A DNA stretch of 64,000 bases from Clostridiales bacterium. GTDB taxonomy: Bacteria; Bacillota; Clostridia; Lachnospirales; Lachnospiraceae. Position 1 is the first letter of the stretch. Every line of letters begins with the position of its first letter. The stretch lies in contig JAJBTU010000010.1 of assembly GCA_020860715.1 (NCBI GenBank), positions 31,647 to 95,646 on the forward strand, read 5' to 3'. Position numbers and translations under genes: made by a program. Positions 24,605-33,310 of this stretch are shown one piece after another. The notes beneath the pieces are model-generated. The model saw only the letters and a program-made list of their open reading frames with translations, was not told the DNA's origin and searched no databases.

Positions 24605-25357
24605 ATGACTGACAGGTTCCCATCATCCGGTATATCCGGCAGCACTTTAAAGCTGATCGCGGTCTTTACCATGCTAATCGATCACACAGGCGCGACCGTG
24701 ATTCGCTCTATCATGAGGCTTCCCGAAGTAACAGACAATGCGGCGCTTCGGAATACCTGGGTACATATTTACAATATATCCCGCGATATTGGCCGGCTGG
24801 CTTTCCCCATCTTCTGCTTTTTGCTGGTGGAAGGATTTCTGCACACGCGAAGTCCGCGCAGATACGCGGGAAGGCTTTTTCTGTTCGCGCTGATCTCCGA
24901 AATCCCGTTTGACATTGCGTTAAAGAGAAACTGGTTTTATCCGGACAAGCAGAACGTCTATTTTACCCTGCTGATCGGGCTGCTGGTCATGATGTCCATC
25001 CGGTGGCTGACAGACAACGAATCAAAACGTCTGCTGCTCTCCGTATTGCCGATCGCCGCCGGAATGCTCCTGGCTTACTGGATTCATACGGATTACAGCT
25101 ACAAGGGCGTATTCCTGATTGCCGTCCTGTATCTGATGCGCAATTCCAGACTGTACCAGTGCATCGGAGGAGCCGCCGCGATCTCCTGGGAGCTTCCTGC
25201 TCCAATCGCGTTCATTCCCATCTGGTTTTACAATGGAAAACGCGGGATTTCTCTGAAATACTTTTTCTACTGGTTTTATCCGGTGCATCTGATGGTGCTG
25301 TATGGAATCAACACCTGGGGGGTACCGCTGCTAGAGCAGCTGGTTTTTTCTGCGTAA
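24605..25357 (+). CDS. TraX family membrane protein
   Basis: 250 residues with six to eight membrane helices. TraX proteins are related to membrane acyltransferases; F-plasmid TraX acetylates pilin, but chromosomal members in Firmicutes have no known substrate. Family motifs: LKLIAVFTMLIDHTGATV, IGRLAFPIFCFLLVEGFLHT, RYAGRLFLFALISEIPFDIALK, and KYFFYWFYPVHLMVLYGI. The Asp-His of the first motif is the usual candidate active-site pair. No conjugation gene is nearby, so this is an ordinary chromosomal member. AGGAGGG precedes the ATG. Confidence 0.9.
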   Translation: MTDRFPSSGISGSTLKLIAVFTMLIDHTGATVIRSIMRLPEVTDNAALRNTWVHIYNISRDIGRLAFPIFCFLLVEGFLHTRSPRRYAGRLFLFALISEIPFDIALKRNWFYPDKQNVYFTLLIGLLVMMSIRWLTDNESKRLLLSVLPIAAGMLLAYWIHTDYSYKGVFLIAVLYLMRNSRLYQCIGGAAAISWELPAPIAFIPIWFYNGKRGISLKYFFYWFYPVHLMVLYGINTWGVPLLEQLVFSA

Positions 25358-25438
25358 TCTCCCGCAGGAGTTCTCTGATTGCTTCAGAGCGGCAGTTTTT
25401 GCCATTCGCCATAATATACGGAAAGAAGGAAGCTCAAT

Positions 25439-26713
25439 ATGAATAAGAAAGAAGTCTCCGAGATAAAACGTCTGTTCCACCCGGACCGCACGCCGGTCAC
25501 AAGGATCTGCGGCTGCTACGTGGATGCGGAGAAAACCAGAAAGGCTACAATGAAGGAAGCGTTTCTCTCCCTTCCTGAAGAGGAAATGTTCAAGTATTTT
25601 GATATTTTCAGGAAAACGCTCTCCGGCACAATCGGAAAGAACCTGCTGGATATGGAATTCCCGCTTACGTACTCCGGCGAATCCGCCATTGGAGACGCAG
25701 ACAGCGGCGGAACCAGCTCCGTGTCCGGTTTTAACAGCGCGGCCGGATCCCGGCAGGCAGATATTCCGGCTGCATCCGGCCCGGACGGTGTGATCACTGA
25801 CGGCGGGCTGCAGGGCTTTCTGATGCAGTTAAAGACCAGCGGTCTCAAAGACGATGCTCTGCTGGATGAATTTTACGACAAGGTGATTGATACCTTCCTG
25901 TATCCGGAAAATTATTATATCATACTGATTCACGGCGTACATGACATTCCAGGAAAGACTTCTGACGGTCTGGATATGGACGACGCCTCAGAGGACGTTT
26001 ATGAGTTTCTGCTCTGCTCCATCTGTCCTGTGCATCTGTCAAAGCCGGGGCTGTGCTACCACGAGGAAACCAACACGATCAGCGAACGCATCCGCGACTG
26101 GTTTGTTGAACCGCCGGTCACCGGCTTCCTGTTTCCGGCCTTTACCGACCGCTGCGCGGATATTCACAGCCTTCTGTATTACTCTAAAAATCCGGATGAA
26201 CTGAACGCGGATTTTGCCAGACTGCTCTTAGGCTGCGAACTGCCTCTGACAGCCGGTTCACAGAAGAATACGTTCAATACGCTGGTCGCCGAAACCTTAA
26301 GCGATGCCTGTACATTCGAAACTGTGAAAACAATTCATTCCTCTCTGAACCAGCTTCTGGACGAGCACAAAGACGACCCGAATCCGGTGCTGCTCGACAA
26401 AGGGGACATGAAGCGCCTGCTTGCAGACAGCGGAGCGGACGATGAGGCTCTGGAACATTTTGACGAAAGTTTTGCAGAAACTTCCGGCGGCACACAGACG
26501 CAGCTTTACGTGTCCAATGTGGCCAACACCCGCAGATTTGAGGTCAAAACACCGGATATCTCGATTTCCGTGAAGCCGGAATGTGCCGACCTGATCGAGA
26601 CGCAGGTCGTTGACGGGCGGCTCTGCTTTGTGATCCCGGTAAATGATTCCATAGAAGTCAACGGGATCCCCGTGCGGACCGGAGTACAATCCGAATCTGA
26701 CGATGATTTATAA
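25439..26713 (+). CDS. DUF4317 family protein
   Basis: 424 residues, cytoplasmic. The start MNKKEVSEIKRLFHPDRTPVTRICGCYVDAEK is the characteristic opening of the DUF4317 family of clostridia. It continues with FKYFDIFRKTLSGTIGKNLLDMEF, YYIILIHGVHDIPGKT, VYEFLLCSICPVHLSKPGLCY, PVTGFLFPAFTDRCADIHSLLYY. Between residues 80 and 120 there is a Ser/Gly-rich variable linker (SGGTSSVSGFNSAAGS). The last 90 residues contain a beta segment (FEVKTPDISISVKPECADLIETQVV). Function is unknown. It may share a transcript with the GH3 gene 32 bases downstream. Confidence 0.9.
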   Translation: MNKKEVSEIKRLFHPDRTPVTRICGCYVDAEKTRKATMKEAFLSLPEEEMFKYFDIFRKTLSGTIGKNLLDMEFPLTYSGESAIGDADSGGTSSVSGFNSAAGSRQADIPAASGPDGVITDGGLQGFLMQLKTSGLKDDALLDEFYDKVIDTFLYPENYYIILIHGVHDIPGKTSDGLDMDDASEDVYEFLLCSICPVHLSKPGLCYHEETNTISERIRDWFVEPPVTGFLFPAFTDRCADIHSLLYYSKNPDELNADFARLLLGCELPLTAGSQKNTFNTLVAETLSDACTFETVKTIHSSLNQLLDEHKDDPNPVLLDKGDMKRLLADSGADDEALEHFDESFAETSGGTQTQLYVSNVANTRRFEVKTPDISISVKPECADLIETQVVDGRLCFVIPVNDSIEVNGIPVRTGVQSESDDDL

Positions 26714-26745
26714 AACAGCTGCCGGATGGCGGCGGAACGGAGCTT

Positions 26746-29649
26746 ATGATGGATTCTTATACTCTTGACTGGAAAAAATACAGCACGCTCGCCAGGCAGA
26801 CCGTTGCCGAGGGCTGCGTTCTTTTGCGCAATGAAAATGATACTCTGCCGCTCCTTCCGGGGGATACGGCCGCCGTATTCGGACGGATCCAGCTGGACTA
26901 TTACAAAAGCGGCACAGGCTCAGGCGGCATGGTGAATGTCCCTTATGTCCGCTCCATTCCTGATGGGCTGAGAGCATATGAAAACCAGAATATTCGAATT
27001 TACGAGCCGCTTCTTCTCACCTACCGTGAGTGGGTAACGCAGCATCCGTTCGATAAGGGAAACGGCTGGGGGCAGGAGCCCTGGTGCCAGGAGGAAATGC
27101 CTCTCTCTGATGACCTCGTCCGTGACGCGGCGGAGCATTCCACTGTGGCTGTGGTCATCTTAGGGCGCACAGCCGGAGAAGACCGCGACAATTCCGGCCG
27201 GCCGGGAAGCTACTACCTCACAGAGACAGAACTGGATATGCTGAAAAAAGTCTGTGCATCTTTTCCGCGCACGGCAGTTGTGCTGAATACGGGGAATATC
27301 CTTTCCATGAAATGGGTGGATGAAGTGCGTCCCGGCGCTGTGCTTTATGCATGGCAGGGCGGCATGGAAGGCGGTATGGGCGTTGCGGATGTGCTCTGCG
27401 GAGCTGCGTCTCCCTCCGGAAAGCTGGCCGACACGATCGCGTACCAGCTTGAGGATTACCCCTCCACACAGAATTTTGGTTCGGATACCATTAATTATTA
27501 TCAGGAAGATATCTATGTCGGATATCGCTATTTTGAGACTTTTGCTCCGGGAAAGGTGCAGTATCCGTTCGGATATGGGCTCTCCTACACGACCTTTTCC
27601 GTCACAGCTTCTTTTTCTGCGGATTTTTCCAGGGGCACCGCCGCCGCTTCTGATTTCACAGAAGAGAAAGCAGCCCATATGCAGCCTGCAGAGGCCTCGG
27701 ATTCGTCATCAGCGCCGCATATGACTGTCCGGGCCACGGTCACCAACACAGGCAGCCGTCCCGGCAAGGAGGTCGCGCAGGTCTACGTAAATCCGCCGCA
27801 GGGAAAACTTGGCAAGCCCCTGCGTAATCTGTGCGCATTTGGAAAAACACATCTGCTCGTCCCCGGTGAGTCAGAGACACTGGCTTTTCACATACCGCTT
27901 AAGGAACTCGCCTCCTATGACGACAGCGGCGTGACCGGATATAAGAATTGCTTTATCCTGGAACAGGGAACTTATGAAATCTATGTTGGAAACAGTGTGC
28001 GCGATGCTGCTTTTGCCGGCAGCTTTGCTCTGGATGAGACGATCGTCGTCTCCCGCTGCCATGAGGCGATGGCTCCGACTGTACCGTTTGAGCGTTTTCG
28101 GCCTCTGAGCCATGGCAAAAACAGCTTAGAAAAGACGGATACATGTGCAGCAGCAGACCATGCGGTTCAGGCTCCGCTTGCTCTCACGTATGAGCCAGTG
28201 CCACAGCGAACGGTTTCTCCTGCGGATCGGCGTCTTGCGCATCTGCCCGAGTGCCTGCCTTATTCAGGCGACAGGGGCTATCGCCTTGCGGATGTGGCGG
28301 ATGAGGCCGTGTCTATGGAAACCTTTCTGGCGCAGCTTGGCGACGAGGATCTGATGGCACTCTCACGCGGCGAAGGGATGTGCAGTCCGAAGGTGACGCC
28401 AGGCACAGCCTCCGCGTTCGGCGGAGTCACGAAGCGCCTGCAGGACTTTGGCATTCCGGCCGGCTGCTGTTCGGACGGGCCTTCCGGTATCCGTATGGAC
28501 TGCGGCACAAGCGCGTTCAGTCTCCCAAACGGCACGCTGCTCGCCTGCACGTTCAATGAATCGCTGGTCACAGAACTTTTTGCCATGGAAGGTCTGGAAC
28601 TCTATGCCAACCGGATTGATTCCCTTTTGGGACCCGGCATCAACATCCACCGCAGTCCTTTAAACGGGCGAAATTTTGAATACCATTCCGAAGACCCGTA
28701 TCTGACCGGCCGCATGGCAGTCGCGCAGGTGACGGGCATGGACCGCTATGCGGTCAGCGGCACAATGAAGCATTTTTGCGCAAACAACCAGGAATACCGC
28801 CGTCATATCGTGATCAGCGCCGTGTCGGAACGCGCGCTGCGCGAGATCTATCTGAAGCCGTTTGAGATGGGAGTCGGAAGCGGCCATACCCGCTCCATCA
28901 TGACGACCTATGGGCCGGTGAACGGAATCTGGACCGCAGGCAATTACGACCTCAACACCACAATTCTGCGGGAAGAGTGGAAGTATCAGGGAATGGTCAT
29001 GACGGACTGGTGGACGCGGATCAATGACGAGGGCGAAGCTGCTGCCCGTGACAATCTGGCCGCGATGGTGCGCGCACAGAATGACGTTTATATGGTCACA
29101 CAGGATGCACTGACCTTTTCAGACAATCAGCCAAAAGCGTTAAAAAATGGGGCGCTGACCCGTGCGGAGCTGGTGAGGAACGCCGCCAATATCTGCCGCT
29201 TTCTGATCGCCTCTCCCGCCATGCAGCGGCTGCGCGGGACATACCGCGAGGTCACTCATGTAAATACTCCGGAGGATCTGGAACTCGCGACCGGCGCAAA
29301 CATGGAATACTTTACAATTGACCGGGATACCGTGATCCCGCTGGATGGCCGGACGGCATCGGCGGGCAGTTCGTTCACGATCGCGGTGGATTTTCTGCAG
29401 GAGGGACTGTACTGCTTCTCTCTGACCGCCGCCTCCCACGGCAGCGAGCTCGCGCAGATGTCCGCAACCTTAAGTCTCGACAACACAGTGCTGAATATTT
29501 ACACCTGGCACGGAGATTCCGAAAAATCAGAAATTTCCCGCGAAAAAGAAGTACGCGGGAAGATGCACTATATGAAATTTTACTTCTCACAGGGAGGTCT
29601 GGAACTGGAATCCCTGCGGATCCAGCTGGTAGGGGACGTCCGCAGGTGA
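26746..29649 (+). CDS. GH3 beta-glucosidase-type enzyme with permuted domain order
   Basis: 967 residues, no signal peptide, so intracellular. The order is reversed compared with most GH3 enzymes. Residues 1-290 are the alpha/beta sandwich domain (AEGCVLLRNENDTLPL, VILGRTAGEDRDNSGRPG, AWQGGMEGGMGVADVLCG, YPFGYGLSYTTF). Residues 325-410 are the FnIII-like domain (VTNTGSRPGKEVAQVYV). Residues 530-830 are the TIM barrel (CSDGPSGIRMDCG, GPGINIHRSPLNGRNFEYHSEDP, GTMKHFCANNQE), with nucleophile Asp754 in MVMTDWW. About 120 beta-rich residues end the protein. This circular permutation is known from Ruminococcus albus and Butyrivibrio beta-glucosidases. ATG codons at 26746 and 26749 are both possible; GGAG favours the second slightly. 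Substrate is a beta-glucoside or similar. Confidence 0.93.
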   Translation: MMDSYTLDWKKYSTLARQTVAEGCVLLRNENDTLPLLPGDTAAVFGRIQLDYYKSGTGSGGMVNVPYVRSIPDGLRAYENQNIRIYEPLLLTYREWVTQHPFDKGNGWGQEPWCQEEMPLSDDLVRDAAEHSTVAVVILGRTAGEDRDNSGRPGSYYLTETELDMLKKVCASFPRTAVVLNTGNILSMKWVDEVRPGAVLYAWQGGMEGGMGVADVLCGAASPSGKLADTIAYQLEDYPSTQNFGSDTINYYQEDIYVGYRYFETFAPGKVQYPFGYGLSYTTFSVTASFSADFSRGTAAASDFTEEKAAHMQPAEASDSSSAPHMTVRATVTNTGSRPGKEVAQVYVNPPQGKLGKPLRNLCAFGKTHLLVPGESETLAFHIPLKELASYDDSGVTGYKNCFILEQGTYEIYVGNSVRDAAFAGSFALDETIVVSRCHEAMAPTVPFERFRPLSHGKNSLEKTDTCAAADHAVQAPLALTYEPVPQRTVSPADRRLAHLPECLPYSGDRGYRLADVADEAVSMETFLAQLGDEDLMALSRGEGMCSPKVTPGTASAFGGVTKRLQDFGIPAGCCSDGPSGIRMDCGTSAFSLPNGTLLACTFNESLVTELFAMEGLELYANRIDSLLGPGINIHRSPLNGRNFEYHSEDPYLTGRMAVAQVTGMDRYAVSGTMKHFCANNQEYRRHIVISAVSERALREIYLKPFEMGVGSGHTRSIMTTYGPVNGIWTAGNYDLNTTILREEWKYQGMVMTDWWTRINDEGEAAARDNLAAMVRAQNDVYMVTQDALTFSDNQPKALKNGALTRAELVRNAANICRFLIASPAMQRLRGTYREVTHVNTPEDLELATGANMEYFTIDRDTVIPLDGRTASAGSSFTIAVDFLQEGLYCFSLTAASHGSELAQMSATLSLDNTVLNIYTWHGDSEKSEISREKEVRGKMHYMKFYFSQGGLELESLRIQLVGDVRR

Positions 29650-29698
29650 CAATACAGTTCACATATTTTATAACAACGAAACGGAAAGGCAGCTTCGT

Positions 29699-29929
29699 TC
29701 AGCCTGCACTCTCCTTCAATGTCCGGATCATCTCCATGTCCTGCGCGCTGACCCGCATATTCGTGCGGAGCGTTTCTCCGGCGGAGGTGGTCATCGTTAC
29801 CTCGATCACGGAGCCTTCATCGACCGAAGCCGCGGCTGCGGCGAAGAACGGCTCCAGCCTCGGGTGGCCGGCTTTGAAGCGTTCTTCCAAATCTTTTAAC
29901 TGCATCAGTATCTTTGGATTCATTTTCAT
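29699..29929 (-). CDS. small soluble protein, function unknown
   Basis: 76 residues from the ATG at 29929, eight bases after the stop of the aminopeptidase gene. The longer frame adds 18 residues that overlap that gene and look unlikely. KILMQLKDLEERFKAGHPRLEPFFAAAAA forms two helices, followed by two beta strands (GSVIEVTMTTSAGETLRTNMRV) and a final helix (AQDMEMIRTLKE). No membrane segment or metal-binding motif is seen. The spacing suggests cotranscription with the aminopeptidase. I do not recognise the family. Confidence 0.7.
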   Translation of the reverse strand: MKMNPKILMQLKDLEERFKAGHPRLEPFFAAAAASVDEGSVIEVTMTTSAGETLRTNMRVSAQDMEMIRTLKESAG

Positions 29930-29936
29930 TGCTGTA

Positions 29937-32135
29937 TCATCTTCTTTCCATATCCGATTGAGCCGCTTCCTCCAGCGGCACATTCAGTTCCTCCGTCCCC
30001 GGCAGGACAAAGCGTCCGTTCTCCAGCAGGGGAATCCGGCTGCCGTCCGCACGGATGACTTCAATGCGGCCGATCTCCTCATACGGGATCGTAATATCCG
30101 TGTGGCAGCCAAAATAGGCTTTCGCCGGGTCTTCTTTCCGCTTCAGCGTCACCTCGTTGTCACGCGCGATGATCTCCTTTCCGTCCGGATTGTAGACCGG
30201 CGTATCTTCCTGCCACGTATAGCAGGTGTCGCCGACGGCAAAATGCGGTCCGGTCTTTTCCGCGATCAAGATTGGAAGCCGCCCCGCGATGTCGTATTTG
30301 CGCGCCATCACATAGGCGGTCGTGTTTGTACCGATCGCAAACTCGCCCAGCGGCAGTGTTTCATGGCCGAACATCACATTTTCAAAGAAATACCTGCGGT
30401 TCTCCTCCTCTGAAGCAAAATTCCCGCAGCCATACTCTGTCACCATGCCGTCCGTGAAGCGCACGGAAAGATCGACAAAATTCAATGCGCCTAAATAGAC
30501 CTGCTTCACATGCAGCAGCCCGTTCGTTCCGGTCAGCTTTGGCGAAGTGAACACCTCGCCGACCGGGATATTGACATCCGCCACACAGTTTTCAAAAATT
30601 GACTGTGTATCCGGATCCGCAAGAGGAAGCAGCGCTACCGTCAGATCTGTACGGTTGCCGTCCTGTCCCTGTATATGGACCGCCTCGCCTTCGTTGAGCG
30701 CATCGATCAATACCTGCTGAATGCGCTGATACAGCGCATAATCCAGCGTATTGACCTTTATCGTTTCCCGGAAAATTTCTGGAAAACGCGGGCCAATCTG
30801 GGGAACCGGGAAAGCAATGATCGTAAAGCTGCGCTCTTTTCCTATGATATACTGATTTGTGATCTGCGCAGCCTCACTGTCCATCCGGTTGGAAAGTTTC
30901 TGCTGCCTCTTCGAAAGCTGGTAAGCAGATGTCCCGGCCGCCGGAGTAAACGGTGTCTCTCCGAATATCTCGACCACAGCCGGTCCTCCGTGCTCCCGTG
31001 CGAGCTGACGGTACTCTTCATATGCCGTACGCATGACTCCCAGCCTGCGCTCCACAAATTTATTGTCCAGATAAGCTGCGCAGTCCGCCCGATGATCATA
31101 ATCATACTGCGGATTGGGCACCGCGCCCGTATAGCCGATACGCTGATGCTGCTTTTTATTCAGCGTACTGACCGCGGCGCGGTAAACGATCGGGCGCAGC
31201 CCCATCTTTTCAAAATTGCGAACCGCCCTGCGGATCATACGTTCAAATCCCAGATGGTAGCGGATATTGACTGTTTTCTTGCGGGAAAGATCCTTGCCGC
31301 CGGCGATAAAGCCGATGCGGTATCCCTCGGTAAAGGTATCAGCCATCGCCGCAATCTCCTCTTCCGGGAGCGCATTCATAAATTCCGCCATTTTCCGTTC
31401 ATCTTCCGTCACATATTCCCCATACTGATAGAGGTAGCGCAGATCTTCCAGATCCGAATCCATGATGATCCGCACCGCAAAATCCAGCGAAGGATCGACC
31501 GTCTCCCGTACCCGGCGCGCCACGAACAGCTCACTGTAATCACTGAAGAACCAGTAGAGAATCTGCTGCAGTTCTCTGCAGGAAGGCGCTTCCGTTTCTT
31601 CCGTATTCTCAAAGCAGTTATAAATCTCTATAAACAGCTCCAGCAGGATCACCTGCTCCTCAAAGCGCCGCTCATACACATACACGATCATGCCCCGCAG
31701 TTCTGTATACAGAAAACTTAACAGCTTTCCATAACCCTCGCCGAGCATTTTTTCCGCATATTCCGGATTGGCATAGCTGTTCTCATAATTCCCGGGCAGA
31801 ATATCCTGGTACAGGCGCCCGTTCCACTCCTCGCACTGCTGCAGGGTATCCATCCCGCAGTCTTTGTCAATCCCTTCCGGCTGCGGATCCTCTGAATAAA
31901 AGGCATCCGCCTTCTGAACAGGCATCTTACAGTCACTGCCGTTCTCCACCATACTGGTGCGCCCCGCCTCGACCCGCGCTTTCAGTTCCTCCATCATAAA
32001 AAGGAATTCTGCCGTTCTTCTGAAATAGTCCAAAAAAGGAGCCGATACCGTCTCCTCCGCACTGATTTCATGAATCCGCGCAGCAGAGAGCGCATACCGC
32101 TCCTTTAAAAACTCCTGAAATTCATCCTCCTGCAT
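29937..32135 (-). CDS. M29-type aminopeptidase with long N-terminal extension
   Basis: 732 residues, about 300 more than the standard M29 metallo-aminopeptidases. The C-terminal 400 residues have the family features: FPVPQIGPRFPEIF, VNTLDYALYQRIQQVLIDALNEGEAVHIQGQDGNRTDLTVAL, CVADVNIPVGEVFTSP with a metal-binding Glu, FVDLSVRFTDGMVTEYGCGNF, LPLGEFAIGTNTTAYVMARK and LIAEKTGPHFAVGDTCYTWQED with His and Glu ligands, then CHTDITIPY. The N-terminal 300 residues are helical, charged and contain no catalytic motif; they may be a regulatory or oligomerisation part. GGAGG precedes the ATG by eight bases. Peptide specificity is unknown. Confidence 0.88.
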   Translation of the reverse strand: MQEDEFQEFLKERYALSAARIHEISAEETVSAPFLDYFRRTAEFLFMMEELKARVEAGRTSMVENGSDCKMPVQKADAFYSEDPQPEGIDKDCGMDTLQQCEEWNGRLYQDILPGNYENSYANPEYAEKMLGEGYGKLLSFLYTELRGMIVYVYERRFEEQVILLELFIEIYNCFENTEETEAPSCRELQQILYWFFSDYSELFVARRVRETVDPSLDFAVRIIMDSDLEDLRYLYQYGEYVTEDERKMAEFMNALPEEEIAAMADTFTEGYRIGFIAGGKDLSRKKTVNIRYHLGFERMIRRAVRNFEKMGLRPIVYRAAVSTLNKKQHQRIGYTGAVPNPQYDYDHRADCAAYLDNKFVERRLGVMRTAYEEYRQLAREHGGPAVVEIFGETPFTPAAGTSAYQLSKRQQKLSNRMDSEAAQITNQYIIGKERSFTIIAFPVPQIGPRFPEIFRETIKVNTLDYALYQRIQQVLIDALNEGEAVHIQGQDGNRTDLTVALLPLADPDTQSIFENCVADVNIPVGEVFTSPKLTGTNGLLHVKQVYLGALNFVDLSVRFTDGMVTEYGCGNFASEEENRRYFFENVMFGHETLPLGEFAIGTNTTAYVMARKYDIAGRLPILIAEKTGPHFAVGDTCYTWQEDTPVYNPDGKEIIARDNEVTLKRKEDPAKAYFGCHTDITIPYEEIGRIEVIRADGSRIPLLENGRFVLPGTEELNVPLEEAAQSDMERR

Positions 32136-32210
32136 ATACAGTCCTCCTTCTTCCCAGAATGCATCCGTCTTCCTGATAAGCGAACAGGATCCCCTGAAAA
32201 AACACCTGCT

Positions 32211-32537
32211 CTACAACAGGCTCACAATCCCCATACAGACCACAAAAAACCAGCCCACGATCGCCAGCGTACTCATTATCGTCCCCAGCTTACAGCAAAA
32301 ATAGGACTTACAGTCATCCTGAAATCCCAGAAAACCATACCGCAGCCCCATCAGAGCCATCACTATACCGGTCACTCCGCAGGCTCCGATCCATGGACCC
32401 GCACTTCCGGAGAGCAGATAGGAAACCAAAAGCAGCAGCAGCAGCATTCCGACCCCGATCAGCCCCAGCACTACAGAAGCGATGCTGTTCGTGGAATATT
32501 TTTTGTCAACAAATGAATATACTTTTCTTTTCGCCAT
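32211..32537 (-). CDS. small membrane protein, DUF6142-like
   Basis: 108 residues. A basic start (MAKRKVYSFVDKKYSTNS) is followed by three or four hydrophobic stretches: IASVVLGLIGVGMLLLLLLVSYLLSG, GACGVTGIVMALMGLRYGFLGF and LGTIMSTLAIVGWFFVVCMGIVSLL. It has two Cys in the cytoplasmic or outer loop (FCCK). The wording resembles DUF6142 proteins of Lachnospiraceae, which I cannot verify here. The gene starts nine bases after the vanZ-like stop and probably belongs to its operon. Confidence 0.75.
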   Translation of the reverse strand: MAKRKVYSFVDKKYSTNSIASVVLGLIGVGMLLLLLLVSYLLSGSAGPWIGACGVTGIVMALMGLRYGFLGFQDDCKSYFCCKLGTIMSTLAIVGWFFVVCMGIVSLL

Positions 32538-32546
32538 TTTGTCCCC

Positions 32547-33065
32547 TTATCCCTGCCTTCTGCCCGAAGATGCATCCTCCGCTCCCGCCGCGGATGATTT
32601 TCGTTTCTCTGCGCTGTAATACAGACTGCTTGCCGCCCAAAAAAGCACATAGCCAAGCAATCCGCCCAGAGCGTTCAGAATCATGTCGTCCACGTCAAAG
32701 CAGCCTACATGAAAAATCAGCTGCGAAACCTCTACCAGAGCGCTGATCTCAAAGCTGAGCAGCGTCATGCGCCACGCTTTGCGCGCACTGCGCCACATCA
32801 GCGGAACCAGCGCGCCGAACGGCAGGAATCCAATGATATTTCCGACCAGATTCATCAGCACGGCGCGCGTGCCAAGGAGCTCCCGGTAACGGATGTAGCG
32901 GATGATCTCCCGAAACGGCTGAATGTTATAATTGTACTCTCCCGTTCCGCCGTGTCCGGCGTCCTCGGAAAGAAACAGAAAATAAATAAGTCCGGCCATA
33001 TACAGCAGAAACAGACATGCGCCCAGAATCCGGACCTGTTTTCGAAAAGGGCTCTCTTTTCTCAT
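32547..33065 (-). CDS. VanZ family membrane protein
   Basis: 172 residues from the ATG at 33065, which overlaps the stop of the small gene upstream as TGATG. A longer in-frame reading exists but lies inside that upstream gene. Membrane helices: VRILGACLFLLYMAGLIYFLFL, AVLMNLVGNIIGFLPFGALVPLMW, MTLLSFEISALVEVSQLIFHVG and NALGGLLGYVLFWA. NLVGNIIGFLPFG, EVSQ and GCFDVDDMILNALGGLLGY are the VanZ-like signature residues. VanZ gives low-level teicoplanin resistance in enterococci; chromosomal homologues are common and mostly uncharacterised, so no resistance is implied. Confidence 0.9.
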   Translation of the reverse strand: MRKESPFRKQVRILGACLFLLYMAGLIYFLFLSEDAGHGGTGEYNYNIQPFREIIRYIRYRELLGTRAVLMNLVGNIIGFLPFGALVPLMWRSARKAWRMTLLSFEISALVEVSQLIFHVGCFDVDDMILNALGGLLGYVLFWAASSLYYSAEKRKSSAAGAEDASSGRRQG

Positions 33066-33217
33066 CAAAGTCCCAGTCCTGTGCCGGCTTTCCAGAGTCT
33101 GGCCGCATTCAGGATCATCAGAACGCCTGAAACCACCCCCGTCACCAGCACCGCGATCCCCAGTACCAGATTCCATACTCCTGCCCTGGCCGTTGCTTTC
33201 ACAAGCCGCTCATTCAT
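33065..33217 (-). CDS. 50-residue membrane peptide coupled to the VanZ-like gene
   Basis: Small gene with GGAGG nine bases before its ATG. The product is MNERLVKATARAGVWNLVLG followed by IAVLVTGVVSGVLMILNAARLW and a short KAGTGLGL tail: one long helix, probably two short spans. Its TGA overlaps the ATG of the VanZ-like gene (TGATG), so translation is coupled. The coupling, ribosome binding site and hydrophobic pattern support a real gene despite its length. The family is unknown to me. Confidence 0.68.
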   Translation of the reverse strand: MNERLVKATARAGVWNLVLGIAVLVTGVVSGVLMILNAARLWKAGTGLGL

Positions 33218-33310
33218 TATACATACCTCCTGTTTCTATAATTACAAATAAATCCGTGTTTCATTTTTATCTGCATATGAGTCAGTACCGTTTACCGCAA
33301 AAGCACAGCA

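Noticed and set aside
32547..33065. Glycopeptide resistance from the VanZ-like gene
   Set aside because: There is no vanHAX or other van gene; chromosomal VanZ homologues are common in Firmicutes.
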